A stretch of DNA of 64,000 bases from SZUA-229 sp036567985 (GTDB taxonomy: Bacteria; Pseudomonadota; Gammaproteobacteria; SZUA-229): assembly GCA_036567985.1 (NCBI GenBank), contig DATCTK010000089.1, forward strand, positions 52,475 to 116,474, in the 5' to 3' direction. Position 1 is the stretch's first letter, and each line of letters begins with the position of its first letter. The notes beneath the pieces were generated by a model. It searched no databases and was not told where the DNA came from. It saw only the letters and a program-made list of their open reading frames with translations. The position numbers and the translations under genes were made by a program. This document shows positions 45,984 through 54,459 of the stretch, piece after piece.

Positions 45984-46955
45984 CTAAAAGAATAGCGAGT
46001 TTTTCAGATTTTTCATGATTTTCTGAGCAGTAGACCCCTCTATATCATAGAAGTTGCAATTCTGCTCTTTTCTCAGCCAGGTCAGTTGCCGCTTGGCCAG
46101 CTGGCGGGTCGCGGTAATGGCCTTTTCCACCATCTCGTCGTGGTTTAGTGCACCCTCGATATACTCCCATACCTGGCGGTAACCCACACAGCGCATCGAG
46201 GGCATATCCAGGCTTAAATCCCCCCTTGCCCTCAATGCTTCAACTTCTTCAATAAAGCCCTGTTTTAACATCTGCTGAAAACGTTGTGCAATGCGCTGAC
46301 GCAACAATTCACGATCCTGAGGGAAATAGGCAATTTTTGCCAGCCTGTAGGGCAATCCCTGCGCCGCCTGCTGCTGCCACAACTCACTCAGGGTTTTACC
46401 TGATATTTCATAGACTTCCAGCGCACGCTGGATACGTTGCGGGTCATTAGGATGAATGCGCTGTGCAGACACCGGGTCCACCTGCGCCAGCCGCTGGTGC
46501 ATGGCCGCCCAGCCGGATGCCTGCGCCTCGGCTTCCAGCCGCGCGCGAACCGATTCATCGGCGGCGGGCAGCACGGACAAACCCTCCTGCAACGCCTTGT
46601 AATACAGCATGGTGCCACCCACTAGCAAGGGCGTGTTGCCTCGTTCGATAATCGCCCTGATTTCAGCCAGTGCATCGTCACGGAAACTGGCCACCGAATA
46701 GGACTCGCTCGGATCAATAATATCAACCAGGGCATGGGGCACCTGTTGTAGGGTCTGTGCATCGGGCTTGGCGGTGCCTATATCCATATCGCGGTACACC
46801 AGCGCCGAATCCACGCTAATCAGCTCGCAGCCAAACTGCTCGGCACAGGAAAGTGCCAGATCAGTTTTACCGGCGGCGGTGGGGCCCATGACAAACAGGA
46901 TGGTGGGTGTATCCTCGCTGGCGCTTTGCGGCTGATGGATAATGAAGTCTGACAT
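45984..46955 (-). CDS. miaA: tRNA dimethylallyltransferase
   Basis: 323 residues. Adds a dimethylallyl group to A37 of tRNAs reading UNN codons. MGPTAAGKTDLALSC (P-loop) at about residues 22-36, DSALVYRDMDIGTAKP, the DIIDPSESYSVASFRDDA segment and VGGTMLYYKAL are all present. Start ATG at 46955 (MSDFIIHQP) 22 bases after the mutL stop; the longer frame reads into mutL and is not used. The stop codon TAG lies in the YTAR target of MITE 2. Confidence 0.95.
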   Translation of the reverse strand: MSDFIIHQPQSASEDTPTILFVMGPTAAGKTDLALSCAEQFGCELISVDSALVYRDMDIGTAKPDAQTLQQVPHALVDIIDPSESYSVASFRDDALAEIRAIIERGNTPLLVGGTMLYYKALQEGLSVLPAADESVRARLEAEAQASGWAAMHQRLAQVDPVSAQRIHPNDPQRIQRALEVYEISGKTLSELWQQQAAQGLPYRLAKIAYFPQDRELLRQRIAQRFQQMLKQGFIEEVEALRARGDLSLDMPSMRCVGYRQVWEYIEGALNHDEMVEKAITATRQLAKRQLTWLRKEQNCNFYDIEGSTAQKIMKNLKNSLFF

Positions 46956-46977
46956 CTGGATCTGAACAGCGACCTGC

Positions 46978-48804
46978 CTACTGGCCGCGCATAAACCATT
47001 TGTCGATGGCATCCAGGCTGAACTCGGTCCAGGTGGGACGGCCGTGATTGCACTGTCCGCTGCGCTCGGTCTGCTCCATGTCTCGCAACAGCGCATTCAT
47101 TTCGGCAATACTCAGGCTGCGGTTGGCGCGTACCGAACCGTGGCAGGCCATGGTGCCCAGTACCTGGTTAATCGCATTGCGGATGCGCTGCGAAGTGCCG
47201 TAGCTGAGCACATCAGAGAGCACATCGCGCACCAGCGACTCGGCATCGGCGCGCGCCAGGATCATCGGCACCTGGCGGATGCGGATCGACTCGGGGCCGC
47301 TGCGATCCAGCTCGAAACCCAGTTCACTGAACAGTGATGCCTGCTCTTCTGCCAGCTCAGCTTCTTTTTCACTGAGGTTCATACTGATCGGCACCAGCAA
47401 GGGCTGCGAGGCCAGCTGCCCCTGCTCCATGGACTGCTTCAGGCGCTCATAGGTAATACGCTCATGGGCCGCGTGCATATCCACCACCACCAGTCCCGTG
47501 GCGGTCTGCGAGAGAATAAAGATGCCATGCAACTGCGCCAGCGCAAAACCCAGCGGCGGAATATCCGTCGCATCGGTCTCTGTCTCAGTGGCTGTATGGG
47601 TGTTAAAAGCCTCTGCCTGTTGCGGCGTGAAACCTCGGGACAGATTGTCATAGGCCCTGATCTGCTCCTGTACCGGCAGCGCCATACTGCTCTGCCGTGG
47701 CGCAGCCCCGTAGGCATAAGCCTGGGCTGATGCCTGTGCCGGCTGCCCTGATTGCATGGCCGGATTCTGCGCCATGGCGGCACCCTGTGCGGCCATATCC
47801 GCCGGGCGCACATCCGCCAGTGCACGGTGAATGCCACGAAACAGAAAATCATGCACCAGCCGACTCTCGCGAAAACGCACTTCATGCTTGGTGGGGTGGG
47901 CATTCACATCCACCAGCGCCGGGTCCAGTTCAAGGTAGAGCACATAGGCCGGGTGTCGCCCATGATAGAGCACATCCTGATAGGCCTGACGCACCGCATG
48001 GGTCACCAGTCGATCGCGGATCATGCGTCCATTGACAAAGAAATACTGCATATCCGCCTGTGAGCGGGAGAAGCTGGGTGACGCAATCCAGCCATGCATC
48101 GACAGGCCTGCCGCGGCATATTCCATATGCTGCGCCTGCTCGATAAAGGCCTTGCCACAGACTTCCGCCAGACGCTGCTCCATCGAGATACGATCCTCTG
48201 CCGCCCGCCATTGCTTGATGGCCCGCTGGTTATGATTCAGGCTGATACTGACATCGAAGTGGCTCAGTGCAATGCGCTTGACCACATCTTCCAGGTGATT
48301 GAATTCGGTTTTTTCGGTGCGCATAAACTTGCGCCTCGCCGGCACATTGTAAAACAGGTCGCGCACCTCGATGGTGGTGCCCACGCCGTGGGGGGCCGGT
48401 GTCAACTCGGCGGAGGCCTCATCCCGCCCCTGTACCTTAAAGCCCTCCGCCGAATCCTGGCGAGAGGTAATACTCATGCGACTGATGGAGGCAATACTGG
48501 GCAGGGCTTCGCCGCGAAAGCCCAGGCTTTTTACATGTTCCAGGTCATCCAGGTTGCGAATCTTGCTGGTGGCATGTCGTGACAGGGCCAGCGCCAGATC
48601 ATCCCTGTGGATGCCGTGGCCGTTATCACGGATACGAATCAGCTTGATGCCACCCTGCTCGATATCAATCTCGATTTTAGTGGCATTGGCATCGATACTG
48701 TTTTCCAGCAACTCTTTCACCACCGAGGCAGGCCGCTCAACCACTTCGCCCGCGGCGATCTGGTTAATAAGCTGGTTGGGCATTTGCTGAATTCGCTGGG
48801 ACAT
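46978..48804 (-). CDS. mutL: DNA mismatch repair protein MutL
   Basis: 608 residues. GHKL ATPase N-terminus: NQIAAGEVVERPASVVKELLENSIDANAT, DNGHGI, GFRGEALPSIAS; then a variable linker with Gln/Ala (residues about 345-420) and a C-terminal dimerisation domain ending ACHGSVRANRSL and QCNHGRPT. It couples MutS recognition to strand cutting. I set the start at 48804 (MSQRIQQMPNQL), near the family N-terminus; the Met 12 codons upstream (48840) is an alternative, and the ribosome site is weak for both. Confidence 0.94.
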   Translation of the reverse strand: MSQRIQQMPNQLINQIAAGEVVERPASVVKELLENSIDANATKIEIDIEQGGIKLIRIRDNGHGIHRDDLALALSRHATSKIRNLDDLEHVKSLGFRGEALPSIASISRMSITSRQDSAEGFKVQGRDEASAELTPAPHGVGTTIEVRDLFYNVPARRKFMRTEKTEFNHLEDVVKRIALSHFDVSISLNHNQRAIKQWRAAEDRISMEQRLAEVCGKAFIEQAQHMEYAAAGLSMHGWIASPSFSRSQADMQYFFVNGRMIRDRLVTHAVRQAYQDVLYHGRHPAYVLYLELDPALVDVNAHPTKHEVRFRESRLVHDFLFRGIHRALADVRPADMAAQGAAMAQNPAMQSGQPAQASAQAYAYGAAPRQSSMALPVQEQIRAYDNLSRGFTPQQAEAFNTHTATETETDATDIPPLGFALAQLHGIFILSQTATGLVVVDMHAAHERITYERLKQSMEQGQLASQPLLVPISMNLSEKEAELAEEQASLFSELGFELDRSGPESIRIRQVPMILARADAESLVRDVLSDVLSYGTSQRIRNAINQVLGTMACHGSVRANRSLSIAEMNALLRDMEQTERSGQCNHGRPTWTEFSLDAIDKWFMRGQ

Positions 48805-48894
48805 AAGCTCTGGTATTCGCTCTGGACGTTGAGGTGACATGCTGAAGAGCGCCGAGTTTAACAAGCTTTGGCTTCTGGACAAAGCCATCAACCG

Positions 48895-49270
48895 TTTAAA
48901 AAGAAAACGCGAACAACGCGAACAGCGCAAATAAACGCGATATTAACATCTGAAAACTTTGGCGTTCATTAGAGGCTCTCGCGTTGTTGGCATTAATCTT
49001 TCAGTAAAAGGTTAGAGTTCGGGAAGTCCAGAGTGACCCCGAATTAACCCTTGCGTTTATTCGCGTTGACGTGCATGGATGCACTAATTCAGCGAGCGCA
49101 TGAATGCGCAGGAGCTGTCATTTATTCCGCACATCCTGTGCTCCACCCTTCGGGCCGTGCATTCGCACGTTCAAAGTGCTCCTGCACTTTAGTATTCCGC
49201 ACATCCTGTGCTCCACCCTTCGGGCCGTGCATTCGCACGTTCAAAGTGCTCCTGCACTTTAGTGCGTTGT
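48895..49270. repeat. Composite intergenic repeat island B, with exact 70-bp tandem
   Basis: AACGCGAAC/AACGCGAAC and GCGCAAATAAACGCG units at 48903-48940; palindromes GTGCATGGATGCAC (49071-49084) and GCGCATGAATGCGC (49096-49109); then a 70-bp unit repeated exactly (49124-49193 and 49194-49263), each with GCACATCCTGTGC, CCCTTCGGG, GTGCATTCGCAC and AAAGTGCTCCTGCACTTT. It matches, inverted, the block at 63182-63301. Short open frames across it are repeat artefacts. Confidence 0.88.
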
Positions 49271-49325
49271 TCGCGTTTTCTTTTTAAACAGACTTACCTT
49301 GATCCAACTTAATACCGATGCCCAA

Positions 49326-49352
49326 TAAAAAAGGCGACCCTCAGGCCGCCTT
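49326..49352 (-). terminator. Terminator after the PEP-CTERM gene
   Basis: On the minus strand AAGGCG and CGCCTT form a stem around a GC-rich loop, followed by TTTTTT, about 40 bases after the stop codon. Confidence 0.75.
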
Positions 49353-49392
49353 CATAAATCGTACTATTTTATGTCTTATTTATATGCCTGAA

Positions 49393-50154
49393 TCAAGCCG
49401 CCTTGCGGCGAGCCAGCCCGGCCAGTGCAATCAGGCCTGTGCCAAACAACCACAGTGCAGCCGGCACCGGCACTTCGGTAATGGTGGCATAGATCTCGGC
49501 GCTGGTTTGCTGGCCTTCCGGCAGATCCGCATAGGTTTCAAACGACAGACCACCATCGCGGGAAAAGCCCTGCATGCTCAGCAGGTAATTCATGCCATTC
49601 ATTTCAAAGGCCACGCTTTCTGGAAATGACAACAGACTTGCTGTGTCATCAGCCGGGTTGGTGCTGTTATCAATGCCAATACGGTATTCGATCGGCATCA
49701 GGCCATAGCCATCCAGCTGGATATTCATGCGGAAATCAATCTCCACCATGCCACCGGACAACACCGTCTGCTCATTGGTATAGGTAAATGAACCCAGTGA
49801 GAAGGCTTCGCCATAGGTGATAGTGGTAGCTGAGCTGCCATCGACACTGCCGGTGCCGTTGAACCAGAAGTGACTCTGGATAATCTCCTGATTAACAAAG
49901 CTCTCATAGACATCAACGCCCCAGCCAAAATAGGCCACGGAATCGGTGCTGGCATTGAGGTTGGAAGGCAACTCCTGGGCAGGTGTTGCATCATTGTCCT
50001 GGTTATATGTTCGGTTGTAGAAGTAAAAGCTACTGGCACTCGGGTTATGGAATGAACCTTCCACCTGCACAGTCGCAGCATAAGCGCCCTGGGTGGAGGC
50101 GATTAAGCTTGCCACTGCCGCCAGGCCCAATGCTAATTTTTTATAGTTATTCAT
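49393..50154 (-). CDS. Exported PEP-CTERM (VPxPA) protein, choice-of-anchor K-like
   Basis: 253 residues. Signal peptide (KKLALGLAAVASLIASTQGAYA), a beta-rich body with FGWGVDVYESF, FSLGSFTYTNEQTV and YRIGIDNSTN, and the C-terminal sorting signal VPVPAALWLFGTGLIALAGLARRKA, which is the VPxPA form of PEP-CTERM recognised by an exosortase. The body resembles the choice-of-anchor K domain, known only from sequence. Proteins of this type are surface or biofilm-matrix proteins. No exosortase is in the window. It has its own terminator and sits between amiC and mutL, which are usually adjacent, so it is a likely insertion. Confidence 0.87.
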   Translation of the reverse strand: MNNYKKLALGLAAVASLIASTQGAYAATVQVEGSFHNPSASSFYFYNRTYNQDNDATPAQELPSNLNASTDSVAYFGWGVDVYESFVNQEIIQSHFWFNGTGSVDGSSATTITYGEAFSLGSFTYTNEQTVLSGGMVEIDFRMNIQLDGYGLMPIEYRIGIDNSTNPADDTASLLSFPESVAFEMNGMNYLLSMQGFSRDGGLSFETYADLPEGQQTSAEIYATITEVPVPAALWLFGTGLIALAGLARRKAA

Positions 50155-50390
50155 TTTAATCCTTATGACTCAGCCTGAGCCATTTAAACAGTCTGTTTAT
50201 CGTTTGCGCAACAATACACCAACCATAACGCAACTACAGTGCCACTATAACTATTTTATTTAATAACAATAACTTATATTTTTAAACCGGACACTCAACA
50301 GATGTCGACGTCTACTTCCGTAAACTATTCCGACGACTTTACGGGGGTTGCTTTACACTTTACCACCACACCCCTTGCAGGGGTGCCAGT

Positions 50391-51719
50391 TTAGCTCACA
50401 GGAATATACAGCTTTTTACCGACATGCAACTCATCGGTACGCAGCGAGTTACGGGTGCGCAGATGGGACACCGGCAACTGATAACGGTCACCGATTTTCG
50501 CCAGGGTATCGCCCTGGCGGATAATGTACTGATCCTGGGCTTCTGCCAGCCAGGTGCCCGGCGGCGCCTTGCGGGCGAAGTAGTCGTTCACACCACGCAG
50601 TATCGCCTTGGCCAGTTTGCTCTGGTGGGCACTGCTGCGCAGTTTTCGTTCTTCGTTGGGATTGGAAATAAATGCAGTTTCCAGCAGCACCGCCGGAATA
50701 TTTGGCGCCTTGAGCACCGCAAAACCCGCCTGCTGTACCTTTTTCTTGTGCACACGACCCACACGGGTCAGTTCCTTCAGCACTTCATCGCCTATATCCA
50801 GGCTCGACTCAATAGTGCCAGTCAGTGACAGGTCGAGCAGCACCTGTTTGACCATCTCATCCTGATGATTGATATCTACATCGCCGAATAGCACGTCTAC
50901 CTTGTTTTCCTTTTCCGCCAGCAACCGTGCTGATTCTGATGATGCACCACTCACCGACAGTGCATACACAGACGCACCCCGTGCACGGGGATCGGGGAAG
51001 GAGTCCGCATGGATCGAGATCATCAGGTCGGCATTCAGTTCATGGGCGCGCTTAATCCGCTCACGCAGTCGCATAAAACGATCATTACCGCGAATCAGCT
51101 CACCGCGCATGCCCTTGGTGGCATCAATCTCCTTTTTCAGGCGCCGTGCCACCTGCAATGTAATATCTTTCTCGCGGGTACCCTGGCGCCCTATAGCGCC
51201 GGGGTCATTACCGCCATGCCCTGCATCAATCGCCACGATCACATCCCGCAGCGGCTTTTTCTGCGCCACTTCGGGTTGTGAGCTGGCGCCGTTTTCTTTT
51301 ACATCGATCACCAGGCGGTAGCCGCTACCGCCTTTTGGCTCCAGCAGGAAGCTGCTGGGGGTGGTACGCGATTTCAGATCCAGCACCACGCGCAGGTCAT
51401 GGCCATTGCGCACACCGGTACGAATGCTTTTCAGCTGACGACTGTGTAGCTCTTCCAGGGTACCTGCATCCATCAGGCGGGTCTGCTTGAGGTCTATTAC
51501 CAGACGCTCTGGCTTGTGCAGTGAAAACAGCGAATGCTCCACCGGCCCGTTCAGGTCAAACACCAGACGGGTTTTATGGGGTTCACGGGAAATACGGATA
51601 TTTTTAACCTGGGCCTGTGAGGACGCCGCCTGTGCCAGCACCGGTGCTGAGGCGAGTGCACCCAGCCCGGCAATCTGGCTGGTTAACTGTGTTAAAAATT
51701 GACGTCGCTGGTTCTTCAT
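50391..51719 (-). CDS. amiC: N-acetylmuramoyl-L-alanine amidase with AMIN and LysM domains
   Basis: 442 residues. Twin-arginine-type signal (KNQRRQFLTQLTS, then a hydrophobic segment), AMIN domain (KNIRISREPHKTRLVFDLNGPVEHSLF), Amidase_3 (VAIDAGHGGNDPGAIG with zinc His; ISIHADSFPDPRARGASVYALS; VLLETAFISNPNEE) and a C-terminal LysM (YIIRQGDTLAKIGDRYQL). Splits septal peptidoglycan during division. Start at 51719, with GAGGTG upstream; the ORF can be read four codons further, but only from TTG. AmiB and AmiC are close; LysM at the end makes AmiB also possible. Confidence 0.92.
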   Translation of the reverse strand: MKNQRRQFLTQLTSQIAGLGALASAPVLAQAASSQAQVKNIRISREPHKTRLVFDLNGPVEHSLFSLHKPERLVIDLKQTRLMDAGTLEELHSRQLKSIRTGVRNGHDLRVVLDLKSRTTPSSFLLEPKGGSGYRLVIDVKENGASSQPEVAQKKPLRDVIVAIDAGHGGNDPGAIGRQGTREKDITLQVARRLKKEIDATKGMRGELIRGNDRFMRLRERIKRAHELNADLMISIHADSFPDPRARGASVYALSVSGASSESARLLAEKENKVDVLFGDVDINHQDEMVKQVLLDLSLTGTIESSLDIGDEVLKELTRVGRVHKKKVQQAGFAVLKAPNIPAVLLETAFISNPNEERKLRSSAHQSKLAKAILRGVNDYFARKAPPGTWLAEAQDQYIIRQGDTLAKIGDRYQLPVSHLRTRNSLRTDELHVGKKLYIPVS

Positions 51720-51933
51720 CTCACACCTCAAAACATCTGAGTGTTCACACGGATCTGCTCACACCAATTCTGTGGCAATGCCTTAAGTAGCTGATTTATA
51801 TAGAGCGGCAAAGCGGAATACAGAAATCTATAACTAACTGTTCAAGTAGTTTGGCAAGTTTTCCGCAAAATGCAAGGAAGGAATTAAATTTTTATCAACA
51901 ATTTTAACAAGATAGAGAAATTACCTAATGCAA

Positions 51934-52407
51934 TTAATTAGATAGATCTGCGATGATTTTATCGCCTTTTTCTGTGCCAGCCTGCAGTTTACAGGCCCGC
52001 CCCTGAACCCCGTTGCGGGTTTCATAGGCCAGTTCGCACAGTAGATCGGCAACGGGTAAATAGCCCGCCGCCTTCTCCGGCCACTCGATCAGACAGATGG
52101 ATTCGCCATCAAAATAATCACGGCCACCGGCATATTCCAGCTCGTCCGGCTCACCGAGCCGATAGAGATCGAAGTGATAAATACCCTGACCATTGATCTC
52201 ATAAGGCTCAACCAGGGTATAGGTGGGGCTTTTCACCGCGCCAACATGCCCCAGCGCCTGCAGGAATCCCCGTACCAGGGTGGTTTTACCCGCCCCCAGA
52301 TCACCCTGCAGAAAGATCACCGTGCCCGCGGGTGCATGATGTGCCAGCTCAGCCGCCAGCGACAGCTGCTCACTTTCATTCGCCAGAAACACATTAAAGC
52401 CGCCCAT
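51934..52407 (-). CDS. tsaE: tRNA threonylcarbamoyladenosine biosynthesis ATPase TsaE
   Basis: 157 residues. P-loop LQGDLGAGKTTLVRGFL, SPTYTLVEPYEIN and FDLYRLGEPDELEY. Helps TsaBD place t6A37 on tRNAs. It begins within the last base of the nnr stop (TGATG), so it is coupled to nnr; the ATG at 52407 is used since a longer reading would run deep into nnr. Confidence 0.95.
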   Translation of the reverse strand: MGGFNVFLANESEQLSLAAELAHHAPAGTVIFLQGDLGAGKTTLVRGFLQALGHVGAVKSPTYTLVEPYEINGQGIYHFDLYRLGEPDELEYAGGRDYFDGESICLIEWPEKAAGYLPVADLLCELAYETRNGVQGRACKLQAGTEKGDKIIADLSN

Positions 52408-53900
52408 CAGGCATTCACCAGCTGACGCAATGGCACAAACAAATCCGTGGCCAGCAGGCCGGCTATGCCCTCTTTCGCCGCCATGTCCGCCGCCAGGCTG
52501 TGCATACACAGTCCTAACCGTGCAGCTACTGCCGGCGCATACCCCTGTGCCAGCAGGCTGCCGATCACACCGCTTAAGACATCCCCCATGCCCGCCGTGG
52601 CCATGCCCGGGTTACCGTAAGGGCACAGCTGCGGCAGCGCCTCGGGGGATTGCAGCAGGCTGCCCGCCCCCTTGAGAATCACCTGACCACCATAGGTCTG
52701 TTGCAGCAGCTCGATGCTGGTAAAGCGTGAGTTCTGAATATCCGCCGTGGTTTCACCCAGCAGTGCCGCGGCTTCACCGGGATGCGGTGTGAGAATCCAG
52801 TCATCACGGCCAGCATCCGCTTCACTCAGCAGGCGCAGCGCGCCGGCATCCACCAGTTTGGGCAAGTGGCTTTCCAGTGCCGCCGAGAGCAGATTACGCG
52901 ACCAGACACTGTCTTTCATACCCGGACCAATAACCAGCGCACTGGCACTGTGCAGCAGATCCGTGGCCAGGTGACCATCATCGCTGGGACACACCATCAG
53001 TTCCGGCCGCCCCGCAAGCAGCACTTCTGTGTGCGCGGCATGGCTGACCACGGTTACCAGCCCGGCACCGGTACGCAAAGCAGCTTCCGCCGCCATACGC
53101 GCCGCCCCTGGCATACCCAGATCGCCCCCCAGCACCAGCACATGGCCGCACTGGTGCTTGTGGCTGCTGTACAGCCGGTTTTTCAGCTGCAGGCGCAGGC
53201 GCGACCAGTCGAGCAGTTCCGCCTGTGGCGGCTGCTTTTCATACACTTCAGCCGGCACACCCAGATCATCGAACTGCACCTCACCACAGCAATCCACCCC
53301 GTGATGGGTAAACAGCCCCTGCTTGAGGCCGATAAAAGTCAGGGTGGATCTGGCCTGGATTGCGGTACCGGCAATGCGCCCGGTGTCCGCATTCAGCCCG
53401 GAGGGAATATCCACCGCAATTACCGGGCGTGAAGACGCATTCACCGCATTAATAAGCTTCGCCCACTCACCTTCCACATCCCGATCCAGACCAGTACCCA
53501 GCAGTGCATCCACCACCACATCGGCGCTTTGCAACAGAGAATCTGAGAATTTGACTGGCTGATGACTCAGCGAATGCCAGTCTTTCCAGGCGGTGCGTGC
53601 ATCACCCTGCAGTTTTTTCGGGTCCTGCAGACTCACCACACTCACATCCAGTCCCGCCTGCTGCGCGAGCTTGGCCACCACATAGCCATCGCCGGCATTA
53701 TTGCCCGAGCCACATAACAGCAGGATTTTTTTCGCCAGCGGGTAACGATTTTGCAGATGGCGAAACAGCGCCCTGCCGGCACGCTTCATCAGCTCATAAC
53801 CGGAGAGATTAAACTGGTTGATGGCGAGACTGTCGAGCTGACGCACCGCCTGGGCCGTATACAGGTATTGAGGTAGTTGATTGAGCTGTTTTAATTTCAT
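52407..53900 (-). CDS. nnr: Bifunctional NAD(P)H-hydrate epimerase / dehydratase
   Basis: 497 residues. N-terminal epimerase domain (GSGNNAGDGYVVAKLAQQ, VDIPSGLNADTGRI) and C-terminal ADP-dependent dehydratase (GGDLGMPGAARMAAEAALRTGAGLVTV, ILTPHPGEAAALL, NPGMATAGMGDVLSGVI). Repairs hydrated NADH and NADPH. I chose the ATG at 53900 (MKLKQLNQLP); an upstream GTG at 53927 has no ribosome site either. Heads the run to tsaE and amiC. Confidence 0.95.
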   Translation of the reverse strand: MKLKQLNQLPQYLYTAQAVRQLDSLAINQFNLSGYELMKRAGRALFRHLQNRYPLAKKILLLCGSGNNAGDGYVVAKLAQQAGLDVSVVSLQDPKKLQGDARTAWKDWHSLSHQPVKFSDSLLQSADVVVDALLGTGLDRDVEGEWAKLINAVNASSRPVIAVDIPSGLNADTGRIAGTAIQARSTLTFIGLKQGLFTHHGVDCCGEVQFDDLGVPAEVYEKQPPQAELLDWSRLRLQLKNRLYSSHKHQCGHVLVLGGDLGMPGAARMAAEAALRTGAGLVTVVSHAAHTEVLLAGRPELMVCPSDDGHLATDLLHSASALVIGPGMKDSVWSRNLLSAALESHLPKLVDAGALRLLSEADAGRDDWILTPHPGEAAALLGETTADIQNSRFTSIELLQQTYGGQVILKGAGSLLQSPEALPQLCPYGNPGMATAGMGDVLSGVIGSLLAQGYAPAVAARLGLCMHSLAADMAAKEGIAGLLATDLFVPLRQLVNA

Positions 53901-53963
53901 CGCTGGATGATGCGCAATTGATGCCACAAAATCAACAAAAGCCGAGACCGAACAGATACCTGT

Positions 53964-54437
53964 TCAACTGCCGCTGATAAAGTCGTTAAAGCGTGTCTCG
54001 AGTTGTGCCAGCGATGTCTGGTCACCGGCCTCTGCCAGCAGCGCCATGGCGGTTTCTGCAGTACACAGGCCATCGGCCTTCTGGTTGCGCCGCAATGTGT
54101 AACGGGATGCCTGTTCCACAGGCAGTTGCACACAGGGCAAGGAGTGCAGATAGGGGCTGCGGTTATAGATTTTGCGCGCTTCCTGCCAGGTACTGTCGAT
54201 TAGAATATAGTGTCTGAACGTCTGCTGCGGTGTCGCAGACGGATTTTTCTCGCCCGGATACACCAGCGCAATCTGCCTTGCGGACTGATGCTGGCTAATC
54301 AACTGCAGTAAAGCCGGATCGGGTACTGCTCGTTGCCAGACAATACGTAGTGTATCAGCCAGACACTGTTCAATCAGCTGGCCGCTATTGCTTGCCTTGC
54401 CGAGCTCACGCTCGTGGGTTAACAGGATAAAGGCCAT
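53964..54437 (-). CDS. DTW-domain protein, probable tRNA acp3U synthase
   Basis: 157 residues. DTW motif in LIDSTWQEARKIYNRSPYL with Ser for the first-following position as usual (DSTW); THERELGKASNSGQLIEQCL at the start and LCTAETAMALL near the end are DTW-family features. Members (TapT/YfiP, TuaA) make 3-(3-amino-3-carboxypropyl)uridine in tRNA. The N-terminal zinc-like Cys cluster found in many relatives is absent. Start at the ATG 54437 (MAFILLTH). It converges with nothing and follows the GGDEF gene by 22 bases on the same strand. Confidence 0.82.
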   Translation of the reverse strand: MAFILLTHERELGKASNSGQLIEQCLADTLRIVWQRAVPDPALLQLISQHQSARQIALVYPGEKNPSATPQQTFRHYILIDSTWQEARKIYNRSPYLHSLPCVQLPVEQASRYTLRRNQKADGLCTAETAMALLAEAGDQTSLAQLETRFNDFISGS

Positions 54438-54459
54438 CTGGCCATGATAACAGGTGACA

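Noticed and set aside
49051..49287. 78-codon frame across the tandem repeats (also 63118-63429)
   Set aside because: Entirely made of repeat modules and present in other frames at other copies; no ribosome site.
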